Origin: an uncultured Campylobacter sp.
GTDB lineage: Bacteria; Campylobacterota; Campylobacteria; Campylobacterales; Campylobacteraceae
Length of the DNA: 38,248 nucleotides
Direction of reading: 5' to 3'
Assembly: GCF_938045405.1 (NCBI RefSeq)
Contig: NZ_CALIMW010000250.1
Location: 1-38,248, forward strand
Part shown: one piece after another, positions 8,733 to 17,014 of the stretch
How positions within the stretch are numbered: the stretch's first letter is position 1
How the letters are laid out: every line of letters begins with the position of its first letter
The notes under the pieces: model-generated
Databases searched by the model: none
Seen by the model: the letters and a program-made list of their open reading frames with translations, nothing else
What the model was told of the DNA's origin: nothing
Program-made: the position numbers and the translations under genes

Positions 8733-9476
8733 TTATTTTAAGAAAAACACGCTGCTGCCGCTGCCGCTTAGAAACATATCGCGATACCTATCCATCTGCG
8801 GATATAGCTTTATGCATGGCGCGAAAAGATCATTTAACGTAAAGCCGCCATATTGCGCCAGCAGCTGCTCGCTGCTTAAACGCAACATCTCTTGCGCCTG
8901 CGCGGCGTTTATATTTTGCATAAAGCTTGCGCGAAACTCATTATAAACCGCGCCGGTGGAGCAAAAGATTGCGGGCGTTAAAATTTCGATCGCAGGCAGC
9001 CGGTCCTCGAAAGGCTCGATGATCTCGCCGATGCCGCGCACGTTTGCGGCCTCCAGCCCGCTAACAAAAAACGCGACGTCTGCGCCGATATTTTGCGCGA
9101 TTTTGGTAAGCCGCTCGCGTGAAATTTTTAAGCCTAATTCCTCGTTCGCAAGCCGCAAAAACGCGGCCGCATCGCTACTGCCGCCCCCAAGACCAGCACC
9201 GATCGGAATACGTTTTTTAAGCACGATCTTGTGCGAGCCGAAAAACTCCGCAAGCTCGCGCGCAAAGCCCGCCTGCTCAAGCGCCGCCTTGGCTTTTAAA
9301 ATTATATTGTCCGCGATCTGCGCGGTGTCGCATTCAAGCGCAAAGCCGCTCGCGCGCTCGAAACTTATCTCATCAAAAAGCTCCCTGCGCAGCACGAAGC
9401 GCGAGGCGATCTCGTGGTAGCCGCCGCGCGTGCCGACGACTTTTAAAAAAACGTTAATCTTTGCATAAGCTTTCAA
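8733..9476 (-). CDS. ispE: IspE, 4-diphosphocytidyl-2-C-methylerythritol kinase (TTG start)
   Basis: IspE phosphorylates CDP-methylerythritol in the MEP route to isoprenoids. The GHMP-kinase ATP loop PIGAGLGGGSSDAAAFLRL is complete, and the start KAYAKINVFLKV is the family's usual N-terminus. I place the start at TTG 9476: a GAAGGAG Shine-Dalgarno lies 7 nt upstream and the protein then begins at the conserved residues (247 aa). A longer frame from an ATG at 9536 would add 20 basic residues without homology or ribosome-binding site. In relatives csrA precedes this gene and often nearly overlaps it; here an 800-bp gene-free tract does. Confidence 0.93.
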   Translation of the reverse strand: MKAYAKINVFLKVVGTRGGYHEIASRFVLRRELFDEISFERASGFALECDTAQIADNIILKAKAALEQAGFARELAEFFGSHKIVLKKRIPIGAGLGGGSSDAAAFLRLANEELGLKISRERLTKIAQNIGADVAFFVSGLEAANVRGIGEIIEPFEDRLPAIEILTPAIFCSTGAVYNEFRASFMQNINAAQAQEMLRLSSEQLLAQYGGFTLNDLFAPCIKLYPQMDRYRDMFLSGSGSSVFFLK

Positions 9477-10281
9477 AATTTTACTCCTTCTGCGCTTTGG
9501 CGCGCTTGCGTTAAATTTAGCCCGCGACAAGTCCATCTAGCGCGATTAAAATTCCGATCCGCGCGCGAGTTAAATTTCAGCCTGCGGCAAGCCCTGTCCA
9601 GTGCGATTAAAATTTCAAAACCACGTGCCGTGAAGTGCGCGCCGTGGAATTTGATCCGCAATCGCGGCGCCCGATACGTAAATTTTATAAAGCGCGGAAT
9701 TTTAAATCCGCAACGCGCGAGTTAAATTTCAACTCGCGGCGCAAATCTATCTCAGAGATTAAAATTCCAAGCCGCAAAATTCTAGCCGCGCTGCGCTAAA
9801 TCGTAAATTTAACTTGGCGGTACGCCGCCCGCCGTAAAATCAAACCCGTCGGCGCAGACTACGCACCGCCGCGAGCTAGAATTTCATTCGACACAGGCCG
9901 CTTGCTGCGCCGCAATAAGCCCCCAACCTGCGCGCTTTGTAAATCGCGAAATTTTAATCTTGCGGCGCGTCGCCATCGCACACCAAAAAGCAAATCAAAA
10001 CGCCGCTCCGCCGCGTTTAAATTTATCCTCACGGATTTATTTCTTTTCACAAGCGAGCGTCGCTTGCCTAGCCGCATGTTTAAATTTACGCCGCCTGAGG
10101 CCGATTTGCGATCTGTGCGCAACAAAAAAGCGTGATCGCTCACTACTCCGCACGATAAAATTTAACCGCGCAGGGCGGCGCGCTATGCGAGCAAATTTAA
10201 AACGCGTCGTATTTATGATCGCTTCAAAATTTCAAGCTCAAACCGTCCGATCAAAATTCCGCCGCAAGCTAGAGGCGCTGA
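9477..10281. repeat. 805-bp gene-free tract with three diverged 50-bp repeats, at the csrA position
   Basis: Both strands carry overlapping frames here, but none looks like a protein family and none has a good ribosome-binding site. Three diverged copies of a roughly 50-bp unit are visible at 9510-9557, 9569-9618 and 9721-9770. Each begins GTTAAATTT, carries a GC-rich middle with CAAGTCC/CAAGCCC-like text, and ends GATTAAAATTYC. More AAATTT/AAATTC words fill the remainder. In C. jejuni this interval holds csrA (between truB and ispE, recalled). I searched all frames by eye for MLIL-type starts and GIEAP-type cores and saw none. Confidence 0.6.
9484..9490 (-). promoter_or_regulatory. Shine-Dalgarno fixing the TTG start of ispE
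   Basis: GAAGGAG on the minus strand, 7 nt before TTG 9476. It decides against the ATG 60 bp upstream and implies ispE is translated from a non-ATG codon, possibly at reduced efficiency. Confidence 0.75.
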
Positions 10282-11130
10282 TTAAAACGCACCGCACGCG
10301 ATCGGAACGTCGTTCCAAAGATACCTCACCTCGCCCGAGCTTATCTCGATGATTGAGTAAAAATCGCCGCAGATAAGCAGATAGCGGCCGTCCGCGCGGC
10401 TCGCTAGATCCTTTGCGGCGAGCTTTTTGCCCAAGATCACGTCACGAGCGTCGCCGTCGTAAAAGTTTGGCGCGAGGTCCAAAAACTCGAGCGGATTTAG
10501 TGCTGCCTCATCCGCAAAACGCGGATCTTTCAAATCGAAAGCCCCTTCGCTCTGCCGTCTAAGCGCGCTTAGCGTGCCTGTGGCGCCTAGCTTTTCTGCT
10601 AAAATTTGCGCAAAAGAGCGCACGTAGCCGCCTTCGCTGAGTGCGACGCGAAAGCTCACGAAGGGGTGAGCGTAGCTTAAAATTTCGGCATCAAAAACCC
10701 GCATCGAGCTCTCTTTCAAGCTCACCTCTTCGCCCGCGCGAGCGAGCTTGTATGCGCGCACGCCGCTAATTTTCTTGGCGCTGAAGGCGGGCGGGATAAA
10801 TTTTATCTCGCCGCGCATTTGCGTCATCGCAGCGTCTAAAACCTCGCGCGAAAGCGGCGGAATTTGTTCCACGCGCCCTATGTTTTCGTTATCGCCGCTT
10901 GGGCTCTGCGCGCCCAGCCACAGCGTCGCAGTGTAGATTTTAGGCTCCTTTTTCAAAAACCTAAAAAAGCGCGCGTATTGCCCGAATGCCACGATCAGCG
11001 CGCCGCTTGCAAAGGGATCGAGCGTGCCGCTAAAGCCCGCCTTCTTCACGCCGTATTTGCGCTTAAGAGCGCTTAAAAATTTATTGCTGCCGATACCCGC
11101 GGGTTTGTCCGCCAAAAACAATCTATTCAT
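10282..11130 (-). CDS. truB: TruB, tRNA pseudouridine-55 synthase
   Basis: TruB makes pseudouridine 55 in the T-loop of tRNAs. The catalytic motif KAGFSGTLDPFASGAL carries Asp38, and the N-terminus NRLFLADKPAGIGS matches the KP-x-G motif of the family. The GGYVRSFAQILAEKLGATGTL segment near residues 167-187 is also typical. Length 282 aa is in range. It overlaps the upstream helicase gene by 8 nt, so the two are probably co-translated. Downstream the expected csrA is absent. Confidence 0.93.
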   Translation of the reverse strand: MNRLFLADKPAGIGSNKFLSALKRKYGVKKAGFSGTLDPFASGALIVAFGQYARFFRFLKKEPKIYTATLWLGAQSPSGDNENIGRVEQIPPLSREVLDAAMTQMRGEIKFIPPAFSAKKISGVRAYKLARAGEEVSLKESSMRVFDAEILSYAHPFVSFRVALSEGGYVRSFAQILAEKLGATGTLSALRRQSEGAFDLKDPRFADEAALNPLEFLDLAPNFYDGDARDVILGKKLAAKDLASRADGRYLLICGDFYSIIEISSGEVRYLWNDVPIACGAF

Positions 11131-13183
11131 AAGAGCCGATCTTTTCTACGAAATTTGACATTATCACGCGCGAAATTCCGCCGAAATTTATAGTGAGCCG
11201 ATCGCCGTTTACCGCCGTGATCTGTCCGATACCGAAGAGTTTGTGTTTGATCAGCTCACCCTTGCTAAAGCCGCTGTTTTGCTCTCGCGGCGGCTCTTTG
11301 GCTACCAAACCCGCCTCGGCTATAAACCTGCTAACATCGAGCCTCTCACGCTTGCCGCGATAAAAGCGGCTAGCGGCAAAGCTAAGCGTGAGAGTGCGCT
11401 TGGCGCGCGTGATCGCTACGTATGCGAGCCTACGCTCCTCCTCGATGTCGCTGCTGTCGCCCAAAAGCGGGAAAAAGCCCTCCTCCAGTCCGATTACGAA
11501 AAGGTGCGAAAACTCAAGCCCTTTGCTCGCGTGCACGCTCATTATGTTTATCGCATCGCCAGATACGGCGTCCTGATCGCTAAGAAGGCTCAGCTCGTTT
11601 AAAAATTCCGCCAGATCAAAATCGGGCTTATTGCTCGCCTCGTCCTTCAGCATCGCCAAAAACTCGTCGATATTTGCGACGCGGTCGGCGCCATCCGGAA
11701 GCGAGGCATAGTAAGCCTTTAGCCCGAAAGCGGGCTCCAGCGCGTCTATTTTTTTGATCGTATCGGCTAGCGCGGAGATAGAGGCAATGCCGCTTTTAAG
11801 TTCCGCTAGAGCCTGCGCCGCCTTAGCGCTAAGCCCCGCGTCCGGCTCGCTAAAAGCGTCAAATAGACTGATAAGTCGCAGGCGCGAAAGCTCCTCGAGC
11901 TTTGCCAGCGAGACCTTGCCGATGCCGCGCTTGGGCACGTTTATTATCCGCCTCATCGAAAAGTCGTCGTGCTCGTCGTTTACTAAGCGCAGATAGGCGA
12001 TCGTATCCTTAATCTCGGCGCGCTCGTAAAATTTCACGCCGCCTACCATTTTGTACGGGATTTTGGCGCGATTCAGCCCCTCTTCCAGCGCGCGCGAAAG
12101 AGCGTTTACGCGGTAAAGCACGGCGATTTGAGAAGGCGCTACGCCGCTTGAAAGCAGCTTTTTGATGGCTTCTGCGATCTTTGCCGCCTCGATACTCTCC
12201 TCTTCAGAGCGCAAAATTTCGATCTTTTCGCCGCCGCCGTTCATGCTAGTAAGGCTCTTGCCGAGGCGGTTTTTGTTATGCGAGATAAGCTCGTTGGCGG
12301 CATTTAAAATTTCATCCGTGGAGCGGTAGTTCTGCTCGAGTTTGATAAATTTTACGTTTGAGAACTGATCTTTAAAATTTAGAATATTTTCTATCCGCGC
12401 GCCGCGCCAGCCGTAGATACTCTGATCGTCATCGCCCACTACTACGAGGTTTTCGTGCGCGGTGCAGAGCTTTTGTAGCAGTTTGAATTGAATGTCGTTG
12501 GTGTCCTGATACTCATCGACCGTGATGTAGGCGTAACGGCGCGAAATTTCATCGCATAGCCGCTCATTCGCGCTTAAAATTTTATACGGCAAGATCAGCA
12601 GATCATCGAAATCCACCAGATTATTCGCCGCCAAATACGCCTCGTAGCGCTTGTATGCTCTAGCGCAGTGCGCGTAAAATCCGCTATACATCCTGCTTAG
12701 CTCATCGTCCTCGCCCTTTAGAAGCTCGTCGATATCTTTGGGATCGATCAAGGAATTTTTATAGGTTGAAATTTTGGCCGACAATAGCGATGTAGGCAAA
12801 TTTATCTCAAAGCCCTTGATGATCTTTTTCTTATCGTCGGTATCGATTACTTGAAAGTTTGCACTGCGCCCAAGCTCGCTAATATGAAATTTTAAAAACA
12901 AAAGTCCGAATTTATGGAAGGTGCACAAAAGCGGCACGCTGCTTAAATTTAGCCCGCTTATCAGATTAAGCGCTCGCGAGCGCATCTCGGCGGCGGCTTT
13001 GTTCGTAAACGTAAGCGTGAGAGTATTTTCCGCAGGCACGCCGTTTGAGAGCAAGTAGGCAAGGCGCGCGGTGATCGTTTTGGTTTTGCCGCTGCCTGCA
13101 CCCGCTAAGATTAACATCGCTCCGTCCACGTGGCTCGCAGCCTCGCGCTGAGCGGGATTAAGACCTTCTAAAATATCGCTCAT
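11123..13183 (-). CDS. UvrD/Rep/PcrA-family superfamily 1 DNA helicase
   Basis: This is a 3'-to-5' ATP-dependent helicase of replication or repair. Motifs appear in order: Q-motif GLNPAQREA (8-16), Walker A GAGSGKT (28-34), TFTNKAAAEM, VDEYQDTN, VVGDDDQSIYGWRGA, QNYRS, and late MSVHASKGLEFSHLFV and VAITRAKRTL. Length, 686 aa, is like Rep/PcrA, and a C-terminal module after residue 620 (GELIKHKLFGIGQI) resembles the Tudor-like tail of PcrA. It sits in the same place as Cj1101 (recalled). It overlaps truB by 8 nt and the preceding small gene by 4 nt. Confidence 0.93.
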   Translation of the reverse strand: MSDILEGLNPAQREAASHVDGAMLILAGAGSGKTKTITARLAYLLSNGVPAENTLTLTFTNKAAAEMRSRALNLISGLNLSSVPLLCTFHKFGLLFLKFHISELGRSANFQVIDTDDKKKIIKGFEINLPTSLLSAKISTYKNSLIDPKDIDELLKGEDDELSRMYSGFYAHCARAYKRYEAYLAANNLVDFDDLLILPYKILSANERLCDEISRRYAYITVDEYQDTNDIQFKLLQKLCTAHENLVVVGDDDQSIYGWRGARIENILNFKDQFSNVKFIKLEQNYRSTDEILNAANELISHNKNRLGKSLTSMNGGGEKIEILRSEEESIEAAKIAEAIKKLLSSGVAPSQIAVLYRVNALSRALEEGLNRAKIPYKMVGGVKFYERAEIKDTIAYLRLVNDEHDDFSMRRIINVPKRGIGKVSLAKLEELSRLRLISLFDAFSEPDAGLSAKAAQALAELKSGIASISALADTIKKIDALEPAFGLKAYYASLPDGADRVANIDEFLAMLKDEASNKPDFDLAEFLNELSLLSDQDAVSGDAINIMSVHASKGLEFSHLFVIGLEEGFFPLLGDSSDIEEERRLAYVAITRAKRTLTLSFAASRFYRGKRERLDVSRFIAEAGLVAKEPPREQNSGFSKGELIKHKLFGIGQITAVNGDRLTINFGGISRVIMSNFVEKIGSYE

Positions 13184-13587
13184 TTTGAAAAAATTTTACG
13201 CGATTTTTCGCGCTTAAGCCACTCGGACTCGGGCTGGGAGAAATTTACTGCGATGGGCTTGCCGTCCACGACGATCTGCAAGACCGCGTAAAACGGCACG
13301 CTAAGCGTGCTTGCAAAATCTTGCGGCCCGAAACCCGCCTCGAAAACCAGCTCATCCTTGCTAAGATGCGCGCTAGAAAGCGTGTATTCCTCCAGCTGCA
13401 AAAAGATCGCGGGCATTTTGAAGCTTTTTAAAATTTCCTCCGGCAGCGGCGGGTCAAATTTTATCTGATCCGTCCTCGCAACGATGCCAAATCCATATCC
13501 AAGAGCCAAAACGTAATCCAAAACCGCGCCTATATTTGCACTACTCGCAGCGATAAATTTATCGTCTTTTAAAATTTTATCTATCAT
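13180..13587 (-). CDS. Conserved hypothetical protein, 135 aa
   Basis: No function is recognised. The protein looks soluble and cytoplasmic, with no signal or membrane segment; it contains an LQLEEYTLSSAHLS stretch and a C-terminus rich in K and S (WLKREKSRKIFSK). It starts one base after the pepF stop and overlaps the helicase start by 4 nt (ATGA type). C. jejuni carries a small hypothetical gene at the same position (Cj1100, recalled), so it is probably a conserved Campylobacter protein tied to this operon. Confidence 0.75.
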   Translation of the reverse strand: MIDKILKDDKFIAASSANIGAVLDYVLALGYGFGIVARTDQIKFDPPLPEEILKSFKMPAIFLQLEEYTLSSAHLSKDELVFEAGFGPQDFASTLSVPFYAVLQIVVDGKPIAVNFSQPESEWLKREKSRKIFSK

Positions 13588-13588
13588 C

Positions 13589-15499
13589 CTAACCCCTCAC
13601 AAACTCATCTACAAGCGCTGCGACCTGCTCTATGCCGATGCGCCAAAACTCGCTTTTATTGATATCAAACCCAAATTTCGCCACTAGCTTTTGCGGCTCG
13701 TCACTACCGCCCGAGCTTAAAAACTCGGTGTAAATTTGAACGAAATTTTCGAGCCTGCCGCTCTTATACAGCCCGTAAAGCGCGAGTACCAAAAGCTGCG
13801 CGTAGGCGTAGGAGTAGCAGTAAAACGGCGTGTGAACGAAGTGCGGGATGTAGCTCCACCAGCTTTTGTAATGATCCTGCAAGATTAGCTCGCCCGCAAA
13901 CATCTTGCGCGACTCCTCCATCCAAAGCTCATTAATACGGTCTACGCTTAGCTCATCCGCGCTTGCATGCACGCGCCGCTCAAAGGTCGTAAATCCGATC
14001 TGGCGGTAAAGCGTAGCGAAGATATCCTCGATCTTTGCCGCAAGCATCGCTCTTAGCGCGATCTTATCGCTTGCGGTCTGCGATGGCGTATCGGTATCGC
14101 GCTCTGCGTATTCGCACGAACCCGCAGAGCTTTGCGAAGCGGCGCGTTTTACGGCGCGCTCGCTTGGAATTTCACCGCCCCGAGCCTCCTGCGAAGCATC
14201 GCGTTTAAAATTTTGCGAGCCGTCCGAGGCGGCGCTTTTTAAATTTTGAGAGTCGTTTAAATTTGAAAAATTTTCGCGCATATAATCAAACACTAGCATC
14301 TCGCAAAATACCGACGCGGTCTCCGCCGTCGTCAGCGGCGTAAAGGAGTTGAAATAGCCCACGCCGTAGCTTAGATACTGATGTATCGCGTGCCCCAGCT
14401 CGTGCGCGAGGGTAAATACGTCGCGGCGCTTGCACGTGAAATTTAAAAGCACGAAAGGGTGCGTATCGCGCGAGCCCGAATGCGAAAACGCGCCGCTTTG
14501 CTTATTTTGCGCGGGCATCGCGTCGATCCAGTTTCGCTCAAACGCGATCAGCGCGATCTGCTTAAATTTCGGACTAAATTTTTCAAACGCCGCAAGCACG
14601 ATCTGCTTAGCCTGCTCGAAGCTAAACTCGCTCTCATCGCCGCCGAGCGGCGCGTATCTATCGTAATCATACAGCGCGTCGTAGCCTAAAATTTCGCGCT
14701 TTTTGGCGTAAAATTTGCCGACCAGAGCGAAGCTTCGCTCCGCTTCTGCGATCAGTGCATCGACGCTTGCGATGTTTATCTGATTTTCCTCGTGCATCAC
14801 CGCCTCGGCTTTATCGTAGCCGCGCAGCTCGCAGCGAATTTTAAGATCGGTTTTGATCATATTGTAGATGTAGCCGAGCAGGTGGGAGTTTTGCTCTAGC
14901 ACCGCACTTAGCGAAGCTGCGGCGTCTTTTCGTACCTCGCGATCAGAGCTATGAAGCAGGCTTAAAATTTCCTCCTCGCCAAGCTTACGCCCGCGAAAAT
15001 CAAAGCTCATCCGCGCCATACTCTCGTCAAAAAGCCGCGAAAACGCCTCGCCGCTTACGGGCGAAGTTTTTAAAAGCACGCTTTCTTGCGGAAGGCTTAG
15101 CTGGTGGGCCTTGCGCTGCTTAAGCAAGCTCAAATAATATCTGAATCTCCCGCTTCCTGCGATAAACTCGTCCTGTTTTGCGGCGTCAAGCTCGTTAAAC
15201 TCGAGCTCGAAAAAGAGCAGGCTCTGCGAAATGTCGTTGCAAGCCTGCTCCGTCTTAGCCTGCTGCGCCCCAAGGCTCGTATCTCGCGCAAAGCTAAGAT
15301 GCGCAAAGCTCATTATCTTGCCGATCTGCTCGCTGATGCTCTCATAAAGCTCAAGCGCGTCTAAAAACTCCTCCGCGCTAAGAGCGCGCAGCTTATCTTT
15401 AAATTTAGCTTCAAAATCCCTAGCCTGCGCGGAGGCGCTATCTATCGCGCCGCTAAATTCCGCTTCGTTTGCAAACAGCTCGCCTAAATTCCAATTCAT
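13589..15499 (-). CDS. pepF: Oligoendopeptidase F-family zinc peptidase (M3) with a lineage insert
   Basis: A cytosolic metallopeptidase that trims peptides. The zinc motif HELGH lies in VFTLAHELGHAIHQYLSYG, and the downstream glutamate region TAETASVFCEM is present; FATLYRQIGFTTFERRVH and the C-terminal SYAYAQLLVLALY are family signatures. The start is ATG 15499, which has AAAAGGAAATCG upstream; a longer frame from TTG 15535 lacks a ribosome-binding site. About residues 410-480 form a low-complexity block rich in S, A, D, Q and R (with NFKRDASQEARGG) inserted in the active-site domain between VFDYMRE and the DKIALRAMLAAKIED helix, where I recall none in relatives. Length is therefore 636 aa. 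Zinc ligands are not disrupted. Confidence 0.88.
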   Translation of the reverse strand: MNWNLGELFANEAEFSGAIDSASAQARDFEAKFKDKLRALSAEEFLDALELYESISEQIGKIMSFAHLSFARDTSLGAQQAKTEQACNDISQSLLFFELEFNELDAAKQDEFIAGSGRFRYYLSLLKQRKAHQLSLPQESVLLKTSPVSGEAFSRLFDESMARMSFDFRGRKLGEEEILSLLHSSDREVRKDAAASLSAVLEQNSHLLGYIYNMIKTDLKIRCELRGYDKAEAVMHEENQINIASVDALIAEAERSFALVGKFYAKKREILGYDALYDYDRYAPLGGDESEFSFEQAKQIVLAAFEKFSPKFKQIALIAFERNWIDAMPAQNKQSGAFSHSGSRDTHPFVLLNFTCKRRDVFTLAHELGHAIHQYLSYGVGYFNSFTPLTTAETASVFCEMLVFDYMRENFSNLNDSQNLKSAASDGSQNFKRDASQEARGGEIPSERAVKRAASQSSAGSCEYAERDTDTPSQTASDKIALRAMLAAKIEDIFATLYRQIGFTTFERRVHASADELSVDRINELWMEESRKMFAGELILQDHYKSWWSYIPHFVHTPFYCYSYAYAQLLVLALYGLYKSGRLENFVQIYTEFLSSGGSDEPQKLVAKFGFDINKSEFWRIGIEQVAALVDEFVRG

Positions 15500-15610
15500 C
15501 GATTTCCTTTTAAAATTTTTGGATAATTTTATCAAAAAAGCATAAGTAAAATGTTAAAAACCGCGAGATCCGCCGCCTCAGCGGAATTCGCGGTAAAATT
15601 TTAAGGTGAG

Positions 15611-16870
15611 TTATTTTTGCATACTTTGCGACGCGATCGCCGTAAAAATCACGTCCGTGGAGCTATTGATCGCGGTTTCTACCGAGTCTTGAATCACGCC
15701 GATGATAAAGCCGATCGCGACGACCTGCATTGCGATGTCGTTTGAGATATTAAAGAGCGAGCACGCAAGCGGTATCAGCATCAATGAGCCGCCTGGCACG
15801 CCGCTAGCGCCGCACGCACCGACTGCCGAGACCACGCAAAGCAGTAGCGCCGTCCAAAAATCGGGGCGCACGCCAAGCGTATGAGCCGCAGCAAGCGCCA
15901 AGATCGCGATTACCACCGCAGCGCCCGCCATATTTATCGTAGCTCCCAAAGGGATCGAGATCGAGCTTAGCTCGTCGCTGATGCCGAGCTTTTTGCATAA
16001 ATTTAAATTTACCGGGATATTCGCCGCCGAGCTGCGGGTAAAAAACGCTGTGAGGCCGCTTTCGCGCAGGCAGGTAAATACGAGCGGATATGGATTTTTC
16101 TTAATCACCGCAAAGACGATGAGCGGATTTACCACGAGGGCTACGAACGCCATCGCACCTACTAGCACGACTACGATTCGCGCATATCCAAGCAGCGCAT
16201 CGACGCCGGTTTGATACACGGTAGAAGCTACTAAGCCGAAAATTCCAAACGGCGCGAGCTGGATTACGAATTGCACGATTTTGGTTACCGCTTCGCTCAG
16301 ATCGGTAAAAATTTTCTTTGTTTCATTAGTACAAAATTTAAGCGCGACGCCAAGACCTATCGCCCAGGTTAAAATTCCTACGTAGTTTCCGTGCGCGATA
16401 GCGTTTAGCGGATTATCTACGACCTTAAAAAGCAGATCTTTTAGCACGATCCAAACGCTCGCAGGGACCGCATTTTCCGCCGCACCGACATTACTTAGAG
16501 CAAGCTGCGTCGGAAATAAAAAGCTGGCTGCAACCCCCACGCACGAGGCTAAAAAGGTGCCTACGATATATAGAACAACCACACGTTTTAAGCCGCTTGC
16601 ACTGCCGTATTGTTTATTTACGATCGAGCTTAAAATCAAGATAAAAACTAAAATCGGAGCTACCGCTTTAAGGGCGCCTACGAATAAATTTCCTAAAATT
16701 TCCGCAAAAGCTACTACGTTTATTAAAAACGAAGTGTGCTCTGCCGCAATATCGCCCGCCGCTGAACGTGCGGCAAAGCCCAAAATGGCGCCTATTATCA
16801 AGCCTGTAACTATGCGCAGAACTAGATTTTTATCTTTGTAGCTAGCTACTAATTTTTGAATCGAACTCAT
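15611..16870 (-). CDS. sstT: SstT, Na+/serine-threonine symporter
   Basis: This inner-membrane transporter of the dicarboxylate/amino acid:cation symporter family imports serine (and threonine) with sodium. Serine is a main carbon source for Campylobacter. The multi-helix protein has the family signatures FFTRSSAANIPVNL (helical hairpin with serine-rich loop), GATINMAGAA and GVPGGSLMLIP. Length 419 aa fits SstT. The start has GAAAGGTAAAAA before ATG. It is divergent from metK across 144 bp. C. jejuni has the same pair (Cj1097/Cj1096c, recalled), but its pyrB between sstT and the pepF-like gene is missing here. Confidence 0.92.
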   Translation of the reverse strand: MSSIQKLVASYKDKNLVLRIVTGLIIGAILGFAARSAAGDIAAEHTSFLINVVAFAEILGNLFVGALKAVAPILVFILILSSIVNKQYGSASGLKRVVVLYIVGTFLASCVGVAASFLFPTQLALSNVGAAENAVPASVWIVLKDLLFKVVDNPLNAIAHGNYVGILTWAIGLGVALKFCTNETKKIFTDLSEAVTKIVQFVIQLAPFGIFGLVASTVYQTGVDALLGYARIVVVLVGAMAFVALVVNPLIVFAVIKKNPYPLVFTCLRESGLTAFFTRSSAANIPVNLNLCKKLGISDELSSISIPLGATINMAGAAVVIAILALAAAHTLGVRPDFWTALLLCVVSAVGACGASGVPGGSLMLIPLACSLFNISNDIAMQVVAIGFIIGVIQDSVETAINSSTDVIFTAIASQSMQK

Positions 16871-16981
16871 TTTTTACCTTTCAATCAAAACGTCGTTTGA
16901 AATATATCGAAATTTTATTTAAGCGCATTTAAATTTGAGCGGAATTTCGTAATTTTTAGTTAATCTTAAAACCTCGTTAGA

Positions 16982-16987
16982 TAAAAT
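16982..16987 (+). promoter_or_regulatory. Probable metK -10 element
   Basis: TAAAAT lies 27 bp before the metK ATG, within the 144-bp divergent gap to sstT, and is followed by CGAAATTTTAATTAGGAG including the ribosome-binding site. A very similar TAAAAT + CGAAATTTTAA arrangement precedes the Sel1-repeat gene at 36709. No clear -35 is seen, as is usual for Campylobacter sigma-70 promoters. Confidence 0.5.
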
Positions 16988-17014
16988 GACGCGAAATTTT
17001 AATTAGGAGCAGAT

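Noticed and set aside
9859..10352. Overlapping frames of 77-130 codons on both strands
   Set aside because: They are basic, Arg/Ala-rich shadow-like peptides in repeat DNA, with no family resemblance; none is CsrA.
16889..16899. AAACGTCGTTT palindrome between sstT and metK as an operator
   Set aside because: It is a single short copy with no supporting second site.
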